Source: Clostridiales bacterium (GTDB lineage: Bacteria; Bacillota; Clostridia; Lachnospirales; Lachnospiraceae). Taken from it: a DNA stretch of 64,000 nucleotides. The stretch covers positions 23,709 through 87,708 of the forward strand of contig JALEHN010000047.1 of assembly GCA_022770525.1 (NCBI GenBank), read 5' to 3'. The notes under the pieces were generated by a model, which had not been told where the DNA came from, ran no database searches, and worked only from the letters and a program-made list of their open reading frames with translations. Positions 46,514-55,678 of this stretch are shown here, piece by piece; the first letter of the stretch is position 1, and each line of letters begins with the position of its first letter. A program made the position numbers and the translations under genes.

Positions 46514-48556
46514 TTATATTTTTCGTATTTCCACATAATTATCACACAGTGTTGCCGCTCTTCCGGCATCGGTCAGATGTTCGGATAACAGTGCATTTAC
46601 AGTAAGCTCCGTCAATGATTCTTCAATTCCGAAAACGCCTTCGGCAACGACGGTCCCCGGTAAAACATCATCTGTCACTTCAGCAAAAAACTGCACCGAA
46701 GCAAGGTCATTGTCTGCCTCGATAATATTACCGTCGGCAATCCCCCTTTGGTAGGCATCGTGGCTGTTGATTTTTAAAACACTGCGTCCGCGCTTGTCAG
46801 TCAGGTCTTTTCGCTCGGTAAATGTTGAATTGAGTGTATAAAGGCTCGGTGCAACAATAAGGTGCAGCGGATAAGGACTCTGTTGCGGCGGTATGTATAC
46901 CGGCAGCGGATTTGGAAGTGACGGATCATAAAATTCAATACGTCCGGAGGCTGTTTTAATTTCAGGTACTGCCGGCTTTTTCAGCATGACTGCAGCGCCG
47001 CCCATAAAAGCAGCTTTTTCTTCCGGAGTCCACATTTCTCTGACCGCATTTTCCTTTTCGGCAACAGCTCGCACAAAAGCTTCATTGGAATAATTAAAAT
47101 GTTCTTCTTCAAATCCCATAGCATGTGCAAGCAGACAAAATGTATCCCAGTTGGACTTGCACTGTCCCGGCGGTTTTATGACAGGTGATGTAACTGATAC
47201 ACAATAGCTGCCGTATGGTGTTGTGATACCGTAATGCTCCGCTGATGTATCCGCCGGTAAAATGATATCGGCATAAGCGGCTGTATCGGTCATAAACCGT
47301 TCATGTACAACAGTAAACAAATCTTCGCGCATCAGACCTTTGATGATCTTTTTCTGAGCGGGAGCGATGTCTGCCGGGTTTGAATTATAGACATAAAGAC
47401 TCTTAATGGGCGGATTTAATTTGCCGATAACTTCTCCTTTTTCGTTGACAGCATCACCCAAAAGTGCGCTGCCGATTTGATTCATATTGATGGCACGGGT
47501 ATTTTTTGATAAAAAATCCGGTCGCTGTACCATTGCGGTGTCAAAAACAGAGGAAGTTGATATGTTGCCGATGATACCGCCGCCTTTTTTAAAGAAAGCG
47601 CCGGTCATTGACGGAAGGGTACATATACAGCGTGTTGTCATTGCGCCGTTTTTATGTCTTGATAATCCTGAGCCAAATACAATCAGGGGTGATTTTGCAC
47701 GTCCATAGGCAATCGCTGTCTGTCTGATAACTTCAGCGGGAATGCCTGTGACCTGCTGTGCCCATTGGGGTGTATAGTCGTCTAAACTGTTGAAGAAACG
47801 GCGCCATCCGTTTGTATGCTTTTTAACAAATTTCATATTGGCAAGGTGCTCTTTTTTTATGACGTTTGCCATTGAAAGTGCAAGGGCACCGTCTGTTCCC
47901 GGCGGAAGTAAAAGCACCTGATCGCAAAGCGATGCTGCAGGGGTTTTATAGGTTTCGATAAGGATCACCGGCACGCCTCTTTTTTTAGCCTGTACAATCT
48001 GTGCATGAACATGCAGCTGTGTGGCATGGATATTGCTGCCCCAGATGATGATATAGTCACTGTGGCTGATATCATCCGGATTAATGCCGCCCGTACTGCC
48101 GATGATTTGTGAAAATCCGGCACTTTTTGCTTTGGAACAGATCGTACGCTCGAGTCTTGAGGCTCCCAGTCTGTTAAAAAAAGCTTCGCCGCATTTATTT
48201 TGAATCAAATGCAGATTACCGGCATAAGAATATGGCAATATGGCTTCGCTTCCGTATTCATTAATGATTTTTTTCCATTGGCCTGTTATTTCATCAATAG
48301 CCTGCGTCCATGTTATTGGTTCAAACTGTCTGCTGCCCTTTTTTCCGACGCTTTTCATCGGTGTCATAATCCGGTCAGGATGATGGATCGTCTGTTCGTA
48401 ATGCTGCATTTTGCCGCATATAAAGCCATGGGTCACCGGGTGCTTTGGATCCCCTTTGACCTGAAAAACAGTCTCTCCGTCGGTTTCCATTAATAATCCG
48501 CATGAATCCGGGCAGTCGTAAGGACATGCGGATTTTTTCCAGTTTTTTTCAGTCAT
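46514..48556 (-). CDS. molybdopterin-dependent oxidoreductase
   Basis: Cytoplasmic bis-MGD Mo/W oxidoreductase of the DMSO-reductase superfamily, 680 residues. It has an N-terminal [4Fe-4S] site (Cys11, Cys15, Cys19 in CPYDCPDSCG, and Cys47 in GFICGK). Cys140 in RTICSKAKS is a candidate metal ligand. No Tat signal is present and no partner subunit or cofactor-assembly gene is adjacent. It resembles the B. subtilis YyaE-type soluble group; the substrate is unknown. Confidence 0.85.
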   Translation of the reverse strand: MTEKNWKKSACPYDCPDSCGLLMETDGETVFQVKGDPKHPVTHGFICGKMQHYEQTIHHPDRIMTPMKSVGKKGSRQFEPITWTQAIDEITGQWKKIINEYGSEAILPYSYAGNLHLIQNKCGEAFFNRLGASRLERTICSKAKSAGFSQIIGSTGGINPDDISHSDYIIIWGSNIHATQLHVHAQIVQAKKRGVPVILIETYKTPAASLCDQVLLLPPGTDGALALSMANVIKKEHLANMKFVKKHTNGWRRFFNSLDDYTPQWAQQVTGIPAEVIRQTAIAYGRAKSPLIVFGSGLSRHKNGAMTTRCICTLPSMTGAFFKKGGGIIGNISTSSVFDTAMVQRPDFLSKNTRAINMNQIGSALLGDAVNEKGEVIGKLNPPIKSLYVYNSNPADIAPAQKKIIKGLMREDLFTVVHERFMTDTAAYADIILPADTSAEHYGITTPYGSYCVSVTSPVIKPPGQCKSNWDTFCLLAHAMGFEEEHFNYSNEAFVRAVAEKENAVREMWTPEEKAAFMGGAAVMLKKPAVPEIKTASGRIEFYDPSLPNPLPVYIPPQQSPYPLHLIVAPSLYTLNSTFTERKDLTDKRGRSVLKINSHDAYQRGIADGNIIEADNDLASVQFFAEVTDDVLPGTVVAEGVFGIEESLTELTVNALLSEHLTDAGRAATLCDNYVEIRKI

Positions 48557-48608
48557 AATTGTCTTTTCCTTTAGCTTAATCTAAGATGTCTGTACTATTT
48601 AAATGTTT

Positions 48609-48646
48609 ATACGCAGAAGCCGTCCCGGGACAAATCTTCTGCGTAT
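48609..48646 (-). terminator. hairpin after telA
   Basis: An 11-bp perfect stem (ATACGCAGAAG at 48609-48619 with its complement at 48636-48646, 16-nt loop) lies 13 bp after the telA-like stop on the minus strand. No strong U-run follows. Confidence 0.5.
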
Positions 48647-48658
48647 CACTTAAATTCT

Positions 48659-49828
48659 TTATGCTCTTTGACGGCTGATCTGAATCAGTTTATTTTTAAG
48701 ATCAGCTTCCATTTTCTGAAGCTGTACTTCCGCGTCACGGCGTTTTGCTCTGCCTTCTTCCTGTATTTTCATCACATCGTCAATGGTGGATATCAGCATT
48801 TCATTTGTACTTGTCAGTGTTTCAATGTCAACAACACCGCGTTCAAGCTCTCTTGCTGTTTCAGTTGTTGCCATCTTTAATGTTTCTGCATTTTTCCTAA
48901 GCAGCGCATTCGTCATATCCGTTACTTCACGCTGAGCTTCAGCAGCCTGTTTTGAATGATTGACCCCAAGTGCAAGAACCATCTGGCTTTTCCAGAGAGG
49001 AATCGTATTGACCATCATTGACTGTATTTTTTCTGACATCAGGATATCATTATTCTGGATCAGACGAATCTGAGGCGCCATCTGCATGGATACCATTCGC
49101 GTCAGTTCAAGGTCATGGATCTTTTTATCGAAACGGTCACAAAGTGCGGCATAATCATTGGCACTGTTCGTGTCTTCAGCAAGGCCTGATATTTCGGCTT
49201 TTTTAAGCATTGCCGGAAGTTCTTCATTATAAGCTTTTTCAAGCTTTTTCTTTCCGGCGATAATGTACATCGTCAGTTCTTTAAAATAGGTCGTGTTCAG
49301 CTTGTACATCTGGTCAAGCATCGCCGAATCTTTTAAAAGCTGGATCTGGTGTCCTTCAAGTACTTTGCAGATACTTTCAACATTGGCCTCTGCCTTGGCA
49401 TATTTGGCTTTCATTGAATTGAGTTTATTTGATGATTTTTTAAAAAAACCTAAAAATCCTTTTTCTTCTTCATCGGCATCAAAACTTTTTAACTCTGTCA
49501 CAACATCGGATAAAATCTCACCGACTTCGCCAAGATCTTTGGATTTAACATTATTCAGCGCCTGCTCAGAGAAATCAGATATTTTTTTCTGGGCACCGGC
49601 ACCATACTGCATGACAAGCTGACTGTTATAAAGATCGATGTTTTTGGAAAAATCATCGATAATTTTCTTTTCCTCATCGGTCATATGGTATTTTTCATAC
49701 TCATCTTCCACTGTCATTTTAGTCTGCGGGGCAGCAGACGCGACCTCATTTTTAACTTCAGGCATCCCCTCTCCGAAAGGATCAAAGGTCAGTGTCGGCG
49801 CTGCTGTTGTTGTGGTAACTTCACTCAT
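48659..49828 (-). CDS. TelA-family toxic anion resistance protein
   Basis: A 389-residue protein of the TelA/KlaA family, linked in other bacteria to tellurite and to some antibiotic and bacteriocin resistance, mechanism unknown. It is mostly charged, predicted helical/coiled coil (from about 70 to the end), with family-typical NTTYFKELTMYIIAGKKKL, TRMVSMQMAPQIRLIQNND and IPLWKSQMVLALGV. Its ATG overlaps the stop of the xpaC-like gene (ATGA), so the two are translated together. Confidence 0.88.
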   Translation of the reverse strand: MSEVTTTTAAPTLTFDPFGEGMPEVKNEVASAAPQTKMTVEDEYEKYHMTDEEKKIIDDFSKNIDLYNSQLVMQYGAGAQKKISDFSEQALNNVKSKDLGEVGEILSDVVTELKSFDADEEEKGFLGFFKKSSNKLNSMKAKYAKAEANVESICKVLEGHQIQLLKDSAMLDQMYKLNTTYFKELTMYIIAGKKKLEKAYNEELPAMLKKAEISGLAEDTNSANDYAALCDRFDKKIHDLELTRMVSMQMAPQIRLIQNNDILMSEKIQSMMVNTIPLWKSQMVLALGVNHSKQAAEAQREVTDMTNALLRKNAETLKMATTETARELERGVVDIETLTSTNEMLISTIDDVMKIQEEGRAKRRDAEVQLQKMEADLKNKLIQISRQRA

Positions 49829-51240
49829 TTTTTATCCGCTCCTTTTTCAAAAACATTTTGTGTAAGTCCCTCCTGTGCAAGTAATGTCTGAAGCACAGCG
49901 ATATCGCTGGAAACATCCATAGCCGCTTCTATATACATACTGTCGTAAAGCTTTTCGTAGGCAATGTTAATGGTATCCAGTGTTTTTGCAATTTCTGATT
50001 TTGCGTTTTTAATATTCTCCCCCTGTATCGGCTGCGTATCGAATTCTTTATAGGCATTGACAAGCTTTTCGGTCGTCGGCATATAATAATCCATAAATCT
50101 GCGCAGCTGAGGAATCTGGTCAGGATTTTCCCTGACATACTCAAATATTTTCTTAACAATAAGCTCCATACGGTACAATTTGTTGCTGATTTCCGTATCA
50201 GGTATGGCATCATTGGCTTCTCTGATACGCTGTACATATCTCCTGCCATCTTCTTCTATCTTTTTAAGCTCGGCAGAAGATTTTGATGAAGCGGATGCAG
50301 TATTGTCATTTGCAGAATCCGCTTCTTTGGCATTTTGACGGCTCTTCATATGATTCTGTGTCTCAAGATATTGCTGATAGATAGAGTTTGTCACCATAAC
50401 ACATGTCTGCTGCTCATCAATATGGCCTTCAGGAAAATAACCGTTTTCAATCATCCAGCGAATATCTTTTTTGACAAAACCAGTCGATTTTCCCACAATG
50501 CCGGAAAGCTCCTTAAAGGATGCAAAAGTCTTTCCTTTTAATGCCTTCAGATAGTTTTTATATCGGCTGATTCTGCCGTGTTTTGCGGAACCCGAAACAG
50601 CGCAGACCACGCTTGCGACAAGTAACGGCGCAAGTCCGATGGCTGTGACAAGAAGCGGTTTTGTGGCACTGTCAATAGCAAAGCCGCAGATTAACAGCAC
50701 AAGTTCAGTAATGCCAAGTATTGAACCGAATGTGTAGCCAAGAGACATCATAACAACACTCGAAATTCTTCCCGGAGGATTTTTAAGTACCGGAAACCCG
50801 ACATCGTAAACACCGGCTTTTTGTGCCGGCTGCGGATAACCGTAGCTATAGGACCGCGCATTTGAAGAATCAGAAGCATCATTCCGGTTTTGAGAACTTC
50901 TGTAATTTGTCTGAAACCGGCTGCCGTCACCGCTTCTATAATTACTGTAATACTGCCCGCCTGTTTTGCTTTGGCTGAAGTTTTTATTTTGGCTGTTCTG
51001 ATTATAAGTACTTTTTTTGCTCCCCGGCGGGTCCGGCTGCCTGGAGGTATATATCGGAACACCATTTTCATCTTTTGGCTGATAGTAAAAACCTTCGGAT
51101 TTATGCCCGAGGTTTCTGAATGTATCGTTTACAGTACGGCTGATATCTCTGTTTAACTGTTGGAAATTCATCGTATCTACAGCTTCCTGGACGATATCTT
51201 TAATCTGATTGCCCATGTCAGAAAAATCTTGTAAATTCAT
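49825..51240 (-). CDS. XpaC-family (5-bromo-4-chloroindolyl phosphate hydrolysis) membrane protein
   Basis: A 471-residue protein: a Gln/Ser/Tyr-rich N-terminal region (about 45-145), two membrane helices (about 160-215, around SVVMMSLGYTFGSILGITEL), a winged-helix-like segment ending in VKKDIRWMIENGYFPEGHID, and a helical XpaC domain at the C-terminus (KLYRMELIVKKIFEYVREN). XpaC and TelA are neighbours in many Firmicutes. The open frame reaches GTG 51249; ATG 51240 is chosen, though its ribosome binding site is weak. Function unproven. Confidence 0.8.
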   Translation of the reverse strand: MNLQDFSDMGNQIKDIVQEAVDTMNFQQLNRDISRTVNDTFRNLGHKSEGFYYQPKDENGVPIYTSRQPDPPGSKKSTYNQNSQNKNFSQSKTGGQYYSNYRSGDGSRFQTNYRSSQNRNDASDSSNARSYSYGYPQPAQKAGVYDVGFPVLKNPPGRISSVVMMSLGYTFGSILGITELVLLICGFAIDSATKPLLVTAIGLAPLLVASVVCAVSGSAKHGRISRYKNYLKALKGKTFASFKELSGIVGKSTGFVKKDIRWMIENGYFPEGHIDEQQTCVMVTNSIYQQYLETQNHMKSRQNAKEADSANDNTASASSKSSAELKKIEEDGRRYVQRIREANDAIPDTEISNKLYRMELIVKKIFEYVRENPDQIPQLRRFMDYYMPTTEKLVNAYKEFDTQPIQGENIKNAKSEIAKTLDTINIAYEKLYDSMYIEAAMDVSSDIAVLQTLLAQEGLTQNVFEKGADKK

Positions 51241-51382
51241 AAAATTCACTCACTTATAAAATAGTATATCGTATGATAAATTCGATTAAATCTTTTCGAT
51301 ATCTTCTTTGACATTATAGCATATATCTTCCTGATATTAATATATATTATTATAAAATTTTCAAAAAATTTCTTTCAATTTC

Positions 51383-53290
51383 TTATGACTGTTCAAGAAG
51401 ACCGGTATAAAGCTGGTAATAAATGCCTTTTTGTGACATAAGGCTGTCATGGCTTCCACGTTCTATGATACGGCCGTGATCAAGAACCATAATGACATTT
51501 GAATTTTTTATTGTTGAAAGCCTGTGCGCAATGACAAAAACAGTTCTGCCGGACATCAGCTTATCCATACCATCCTGTACGATTTTTTCTGTTCTTGTAT
51601 CAATACTTGAGGTTGCTTCATCAAGTATTAAAACAGGCGGATCAGCAATGGCTGCTCTCGCTATGGCAAGGAGCTGTCTTTGTCCCTGGGAAAGATTGGT
51701 TCCGTCACCTGTTAATACAGTGTCATAACCGTTCGGCAGATGTTCAATGAAATAATGGGCATTGGCAAGCTTTGCCGCCGCAATGACTTCTTCATCGGTG
51801 GCATCAAGTTTGCCGTACCGGATATTATCAGCAACCGTCCCCGTAAAAAGATGGGTATCCTGCAGGACAATACCAAGGGAACGGCGAAGATCCGCCTTTT
51901 TAATTTTATTGATATTGATGCCGTCATAACGGATTTTACCATCCTGTATATCATAAAAACGGTTCAGAAGATTTGTGATGGTTGTCTTACCGGCACCTGT
52001 GGCCCCGACAAAGGCTATTTTTTCACCCGGTTTTGCATAGAGTTCAATATCATGCAGAACAATCTTATCGTCACTGTAGCCGAAATCTACATGATCAAGG
52101 ACAACATCGCCTTCAAGTTTTTTATAAGTTGTTGTGTCGTCTGATTTATGATAATGTTTCCATGCCCACTGTCCGGTTCTTTGAGCAGCTTCACGGATAT
52201 GTCCTTCGGAATCGATTTCTGCATTAATAAGTTCCACATAACCATCATCTGTTTCCGGTTTTTCATCAATAAGTCCGAATACACGGGCAGCGCCGGCGAG
52301 AGCCATGATAATTGAATTCAGCTGCTGCGATATTTGTGAAATCGGCTGATTGAAGGAACGGTTAAACTGCAGGAATGAAGCAAGTCCGCCCAGTGTAAAA
52401 CCTCCGAAGCCGCCAATGGCGAGAATCGAACCGAAAATGGCAGTCACAACATAGCTGATATTACCGATATTAACCATAACAGGCATCAGGATGTTGGCAT
52501 AACGGTTCGCATTATCTGCACTGTCGAACAATTCATCATTGATTTTCTCAAATTCCCGGATGCTTTCTTCTTCATGACAAAAGACTTTAACAACCTTCTG
52601 CCCTTCCATCATTTCTTCAATGTAACCGTTAACTTTACCGATATCCTTTTGTTGCTTCATAAAATATTTACCGCTCTTTGAAGCAACAGTTTTAACGACC
52701 CTGAGCATAATGGCAACCATAACAAGCGTAAGAATTGTTAAAGGTATGTTTAATACGATCATCGAACCTAAGACGCCGACAATCATAATGACAGATGATA
52801 TCAGCTGCGGTATACTCTGGCTGATCATCTGACGCAGCGTATCTGTATCATTTGTATAAATACTCATAATATCGCCGTGGGCGTGGGTATCAAAATATTT
52901 AATCGGCAGTGTCTCCATATGCTCAAACATATCATTTCTTAAATCCCGAAGTGTTCCCTGAGTCACATTGACCATAATACGGTTATAGCTCCAGGTTGAG
53001 ATAACACCAACAAGGTACGCACTGCCCATGATGCATAAAGCTTTAAAAAGCGGTGAAAAATCAGGATTTTCGCAATTGATAAAAGGCAGTATATAATCAT
53101 CAATGAGATTTTTCATAAACATTGTACCGGCAATGTTTGCCGCAGAGCTGATTAAAATTAAAACCACAACAAAAATGCACGGTATTTTGTAGCGTTTTAA
53201 AATATAGGCAAGCAAACGTTTCAGCATTTGTTTAGTCTGACCTTTCGGCATTTGTCTGCCGGCCGGCATCCCTTTTTTATGATTATGCAT
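51383..53290 (-). CDS. ABC exporter subunit, canonical Walker B (heterodimer partner 2)
   Basis: A 635-residue half-transporter: six-helix membrane domain (about 25-340) and nucleotide-binding domain with Walker A GATGAGKTT, signature LSQGQRQLLAIARA, Walker B LILDEATSSID with the catalytic Glu, and the switch His in IAHRLSTI. A basic N-terminal tail precedes it. It overlaps the end of the preceding ABC gene by 8 bp. Together they form a heterodimeric multidrug-type exporter; the substrate is unknown. Confidence 0.92.
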   Translation of the reverse strand: MHNHKKGMPAGRQMPKGQTKQMLKRLLAYILKRYKIPCIFVVVLILISSAANIAGTMFMKNLIDDYILPFINCENPDFSPLFKALCIMGSAYLVGVISTWSYNRIMVNVTQGTLRDLRNDMFEHMETLPIKYFDTHAHGDIMSIYTNDTDTLRQMISQSIPQLISSVIMIVGVLGSMIVLNIPLTILTLVMVAIMLRVVKTVASKSGKYFMKQQKDIGKVNGYIEEMMEGQKVVKVFCHEEESIREFEKINDELFDSADNANRYANILMPVMVNIGNISYVVTAIFGSILAIGGFGGFTLGGLASFLQFNRSFNQPISQISQQLNSIIMALAGAARVFGLIDEKPETDDGYVELINAEIDSEGHIREAAQRTGQWAWKHYHKSDDTTTYKKLEGDVVLDHVDFGYSDDKIVLHDIELYAKPGEKIAFVGATGAGKTTITNLLNRFYDIQDGKIRYDGININKIKKADLRRSLGIVLQDTHLFTGTVADNIRYGKLDATDEEVIAAAKLANAHYFIEHLPNGYDTVLTGDGTNLSQGQRQLLAIARAAIADPPVLILDEATSSIDTRTEKIVQDGMDKLMSGRTVFVIAHRLSTIKNSNVIMVLDHGRIIERGSHDSLMSQKGIYYQLYTGLLEQS

Positions 53291-55016
53291 TTTTTTCAGC
53301 TCCTTTCATTTGAGATTCATAAACATCACGATAAATATCACAGCGTGTAAGCAGCTGGTCATGGGTGCCAAAGTCAACGACCGCACCTTCATCAAGCACA
53401 AGAATCCGGTCCGCATCCTGAACGGAAGAAATACGCTGAGCAATAATAAATTTTGTCGTATCCGGTATTTCTTCTCTGAAAGCCTTTCGAATGAGACTGT
53501 CCGTTCTCGTATCTACGGCGCTTGTGGAATCATCAAGAATGAGTATTTTCGGCTTTTTAAGCAGTGCCCTTGCAATACACAGGCGCTGCTTCTGACCGCC
53601 GGAAACATTACTTCCGCCCTGCTCAATATAAGTATCATATTTGTCCGGAAACTTCCGGATAAATTCATCAGCCTGGGCAAGACGGCATACTCTTTCAATT
53701 TCTTCATCGGATGCATCTATATCGCCCCATCTTAAGTTTTCTTTAATTGTTCCGGAAAACAGGACGTTTTTTTGAAGAACCATAGCAACATTGTTTCTAA
53801 GTGTTTCAATATCATATTCACGGACATCACGGTTTCCGACAAACACACTTCCCTTTGAAACATCATATAGTCTCGGAATCAGTGATACGAGTGTTGATTT
53901 TGCGCTGCCGGTGCCGCCGATGATGCCAATCGTTTCACCGGATTTTATATGACAGTCAATATCTCTTAAAACATAATTATCGCTCTCTTTTTTATAGGAA
54001 AAGCTGACATGGTTAAAATCGACCGATCCATCCGTGATATCATGTACCGGATTTTCACCGTTATTCAAATCTGATTTTTCATTGATAACTTCAGCAATAC
54101 GGTCAGCGGAAGCTTTCGATAAGGTCAGCATGACAAAGACCATGGAAATCATCATAAGACTCATGAGAATATTCATAACATAAGAAAATAAACTCATCAG
54201 CTCACCTGTTGTAAGGTTACCGACAACAATCATTTGTGCACCAAGCCATGACAGCAAAATGATACATGCATAAACAACAAACTGCATGACAGGCATATTT
54301 AAAACAAGTATTTTTTCCGCATCAATAAACATGGCATAAACGTTAAAGCTTGCTTTTTGAAATTTTGATATTTCGTGGTCTTCGCGGACATAGGCTTTGA
54401 CAACGCGGATGGCATTGATATTTTCCTGAACACTGGCATTAAGGGCATCATATTTTTTAAATACCTGATTAAACAGCGGAAAAGTATGGCTGACAACATA
54501 GACAAGGACACTGCCAAGGACAACAATAGCCCCGAGAAAAATTGTCGAAAGCCTGGCGTTGATTGAAAAAGCCATAATCATCGCAAAAATAAGCATAAAC
54601 GGTGCCCTGAAACAGAGCCTGAGAATCATCTGGTATGCATTCTGAACATTGGTCACATCTGTTGTCATACGGGTAACAAGACCGGCTGTTGAAAATTTAT
54701 CGATGTTCGAGAAAGAAAAATCCTGAATATTCTTATACATAGCCATGCGGAGATTTCTCGCAAATCCCGAACTTGCTCTTGCCGCCGTTTTTCCTGCCAA
54801 AACACCAAATAACAGTGAAAAAAGCGCAAGAGCGATCATAATTAACCCTGTAATAACAACATGACGGATATTATTCTTTGACACACCGTCATCAATAATC
54901 GAAGCCATCATAAGCGGTATACATATATCCATAACAACTTCAAGAATAACAAAAACAGGTGTCACAAGAGAAACTTTTTTAAACTCTTTGATTTGTGACG
55001 CTAAAGTCTTTAACAT
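53283..55016 (-). CDS. ABC exporter subunit, degenerate catalytic site (heterodimer partner 1)
   Basis: A 577-residue half-transporter, membrane domain about 15-310 and nucleotide-binding domain with Walker A GGTGSAKST, signature NVSGGQKQRLCIARA, and Walker B ILILDDSTSAVD. The catalytic Glu after Walker B is Asp here, and the switch His is Gln (IIAQRISSV), the usual one-dead-site pattern of heterodimeric exporters. The Walker A has Ala instead of the last Gly. It is first of the pair, with a palindrome just upstream. Confidence 0.92.
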   Translation of the reverse strand: MLKTLASQIKEFKKVSLVTPVFVILEVVMDICIPLMMASIIDDGVSKNNIRHVVITGLIMIALALFSLLFGVLAGKTAARASSGFARNLRMAMYKNIQDFSFSNIDKFSTAGLVTRMTTDVTNVQNAYQMILRLCFRAPFMLIFAMIMAFSINARLSTIFLGAIVVLGSVLVYVVSHTFPLFNQVFKKYDALNASVQENINAIRVVKAYVREDHEISKFQKASFNVYAMFIDAEKILVLNMPVMQFVVYACIILLSWLGAQMIVVGNLTTGELMSLFSYVMNILMSLMMISMVFVMLTLSKASADRIAEVINEKSDLNNGENPVHDITDGSVDFNHVSFSYKKESDNYVLRDIDCHIKSGETIGIIGGTGSAKSTLVSLIPRLYDVSKGSVFVGNRDVREYDIETLRNNVAMVLQKNVLFSGTIKENLRWGDIDASDEEIERVCRLAQADEFIRKFPDKYDTYIEQGGSNVSGGQKQRLCIARALLKKPKILILDDSTSAVDTRTDSLIRKAFREEIPDTTKFIIAQRISSVQDADRILVLDEGAVVDFGTHDQLLTRCDIYRDVYESQMKGAEKNA

Positions 55017-55045
55017 ATTGAGCCTCCTTAAGTGTAGATTTTAAG

Positions 55046-55059
55046 ACTTGCATGCAAGT
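55046..55059. promoter_or_regulatory. 14-bp palindrome upstream of the ABC exporter pair (candidate operator)
   Basis: ACTTGCATGCAAGT is a perfect palindrome about 30 bp before the exporter ATG (minus strand). It overlaps a TATACT that could be a -10 element. Size and symmetry fit a winged-helix (MarR-like) operator, but no such regulator is adjacent. Confidence 0.5.
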
Positions 55060-55091
55060 ATAGTTTGAAAATGCTGTTTCCAGAATATATA

Positions 55092-55655
55092 TCAGATACA
55101 GGAATCTTCTTTTGCATGATATAAAACAGCACCAAAATAGGTCACTGTATTCTGACCGTTAATATATTTCATATTTGTTTTTTGTGCAAGATCTGATACA
55201 TAGATACCGTGTGATTCCAGCGACGGATATGCGGTTTTGGGGTGAACACAAGGTTTGTTTTCAAGAATGGCACACCGGGAACACTGATGACATCCGCCTG
55301 CACTTAAAGGATATGTATCTGAAATTTCCTTTTTAAACAAATCGGCCAATTGATTAAACATTTTTTCAAATGTTTCTGCAGCCGCCACCATACCTTCAAA
55401 ATCATAGGAATCTTCCAACTGTCCGATATACTGGACAACAATGGCACTGCGATACTGTTTTGCTTTTTTGATGCATTCTCTGATTTCACCGCAGTGCGGC
55501 GGACATGCCCAGTTTCGTCCGTAATTGCCGCATGTGTTTTGCTCGCAGCTTTTTCTTAGAGCCTCATCAAAAATAATGTCTTTCGTTTCCAGATAAGCAC
55601 AGTGGTCAAAACCCGCCATTTTTGCAAGATTTAATAAGTGTTCTGAATGATTCAT
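55092..55655 (-). CDS. DUF2284 metal-binding protein
   Basis: A Cys-rich protein of 187 residues with DUF2284 blocks: CGNYGRNWACPPHCG, then GGCHQCSRCAI and CVHP, giving eight or more Cys that could bind Fe-S clusters or metal. Function unknown. ATG 55655 is chosen, since AGGAGG lies 8 nt upstream; the alternative at 55679 overlaps the end of the CARF gene. It lies 23 bp from the CARF nuclease gene, so the two may be co-transcribed. Confidence 0.85.
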   Translation of the reverse strand: MNHSEHLLNLAKMAGFDHCAYLETKDIIFDEALRKSCEQNTCGNYGRNWACPPHCGEIRECIKKAKQYRSAIVVQYIGQLEDSYDFEGMVAAAETFEKMFNQLADLFKKEISDTYPLSAGGCHQCSRCAILENKPCVHPKTAYPSLESHGIYVSDLAQKTNMKYINGQNTVTYFGAVLYHAKEDSCI

Positions 55656-55678
55656 TGAATATTCCTCCTGTTTGATCA

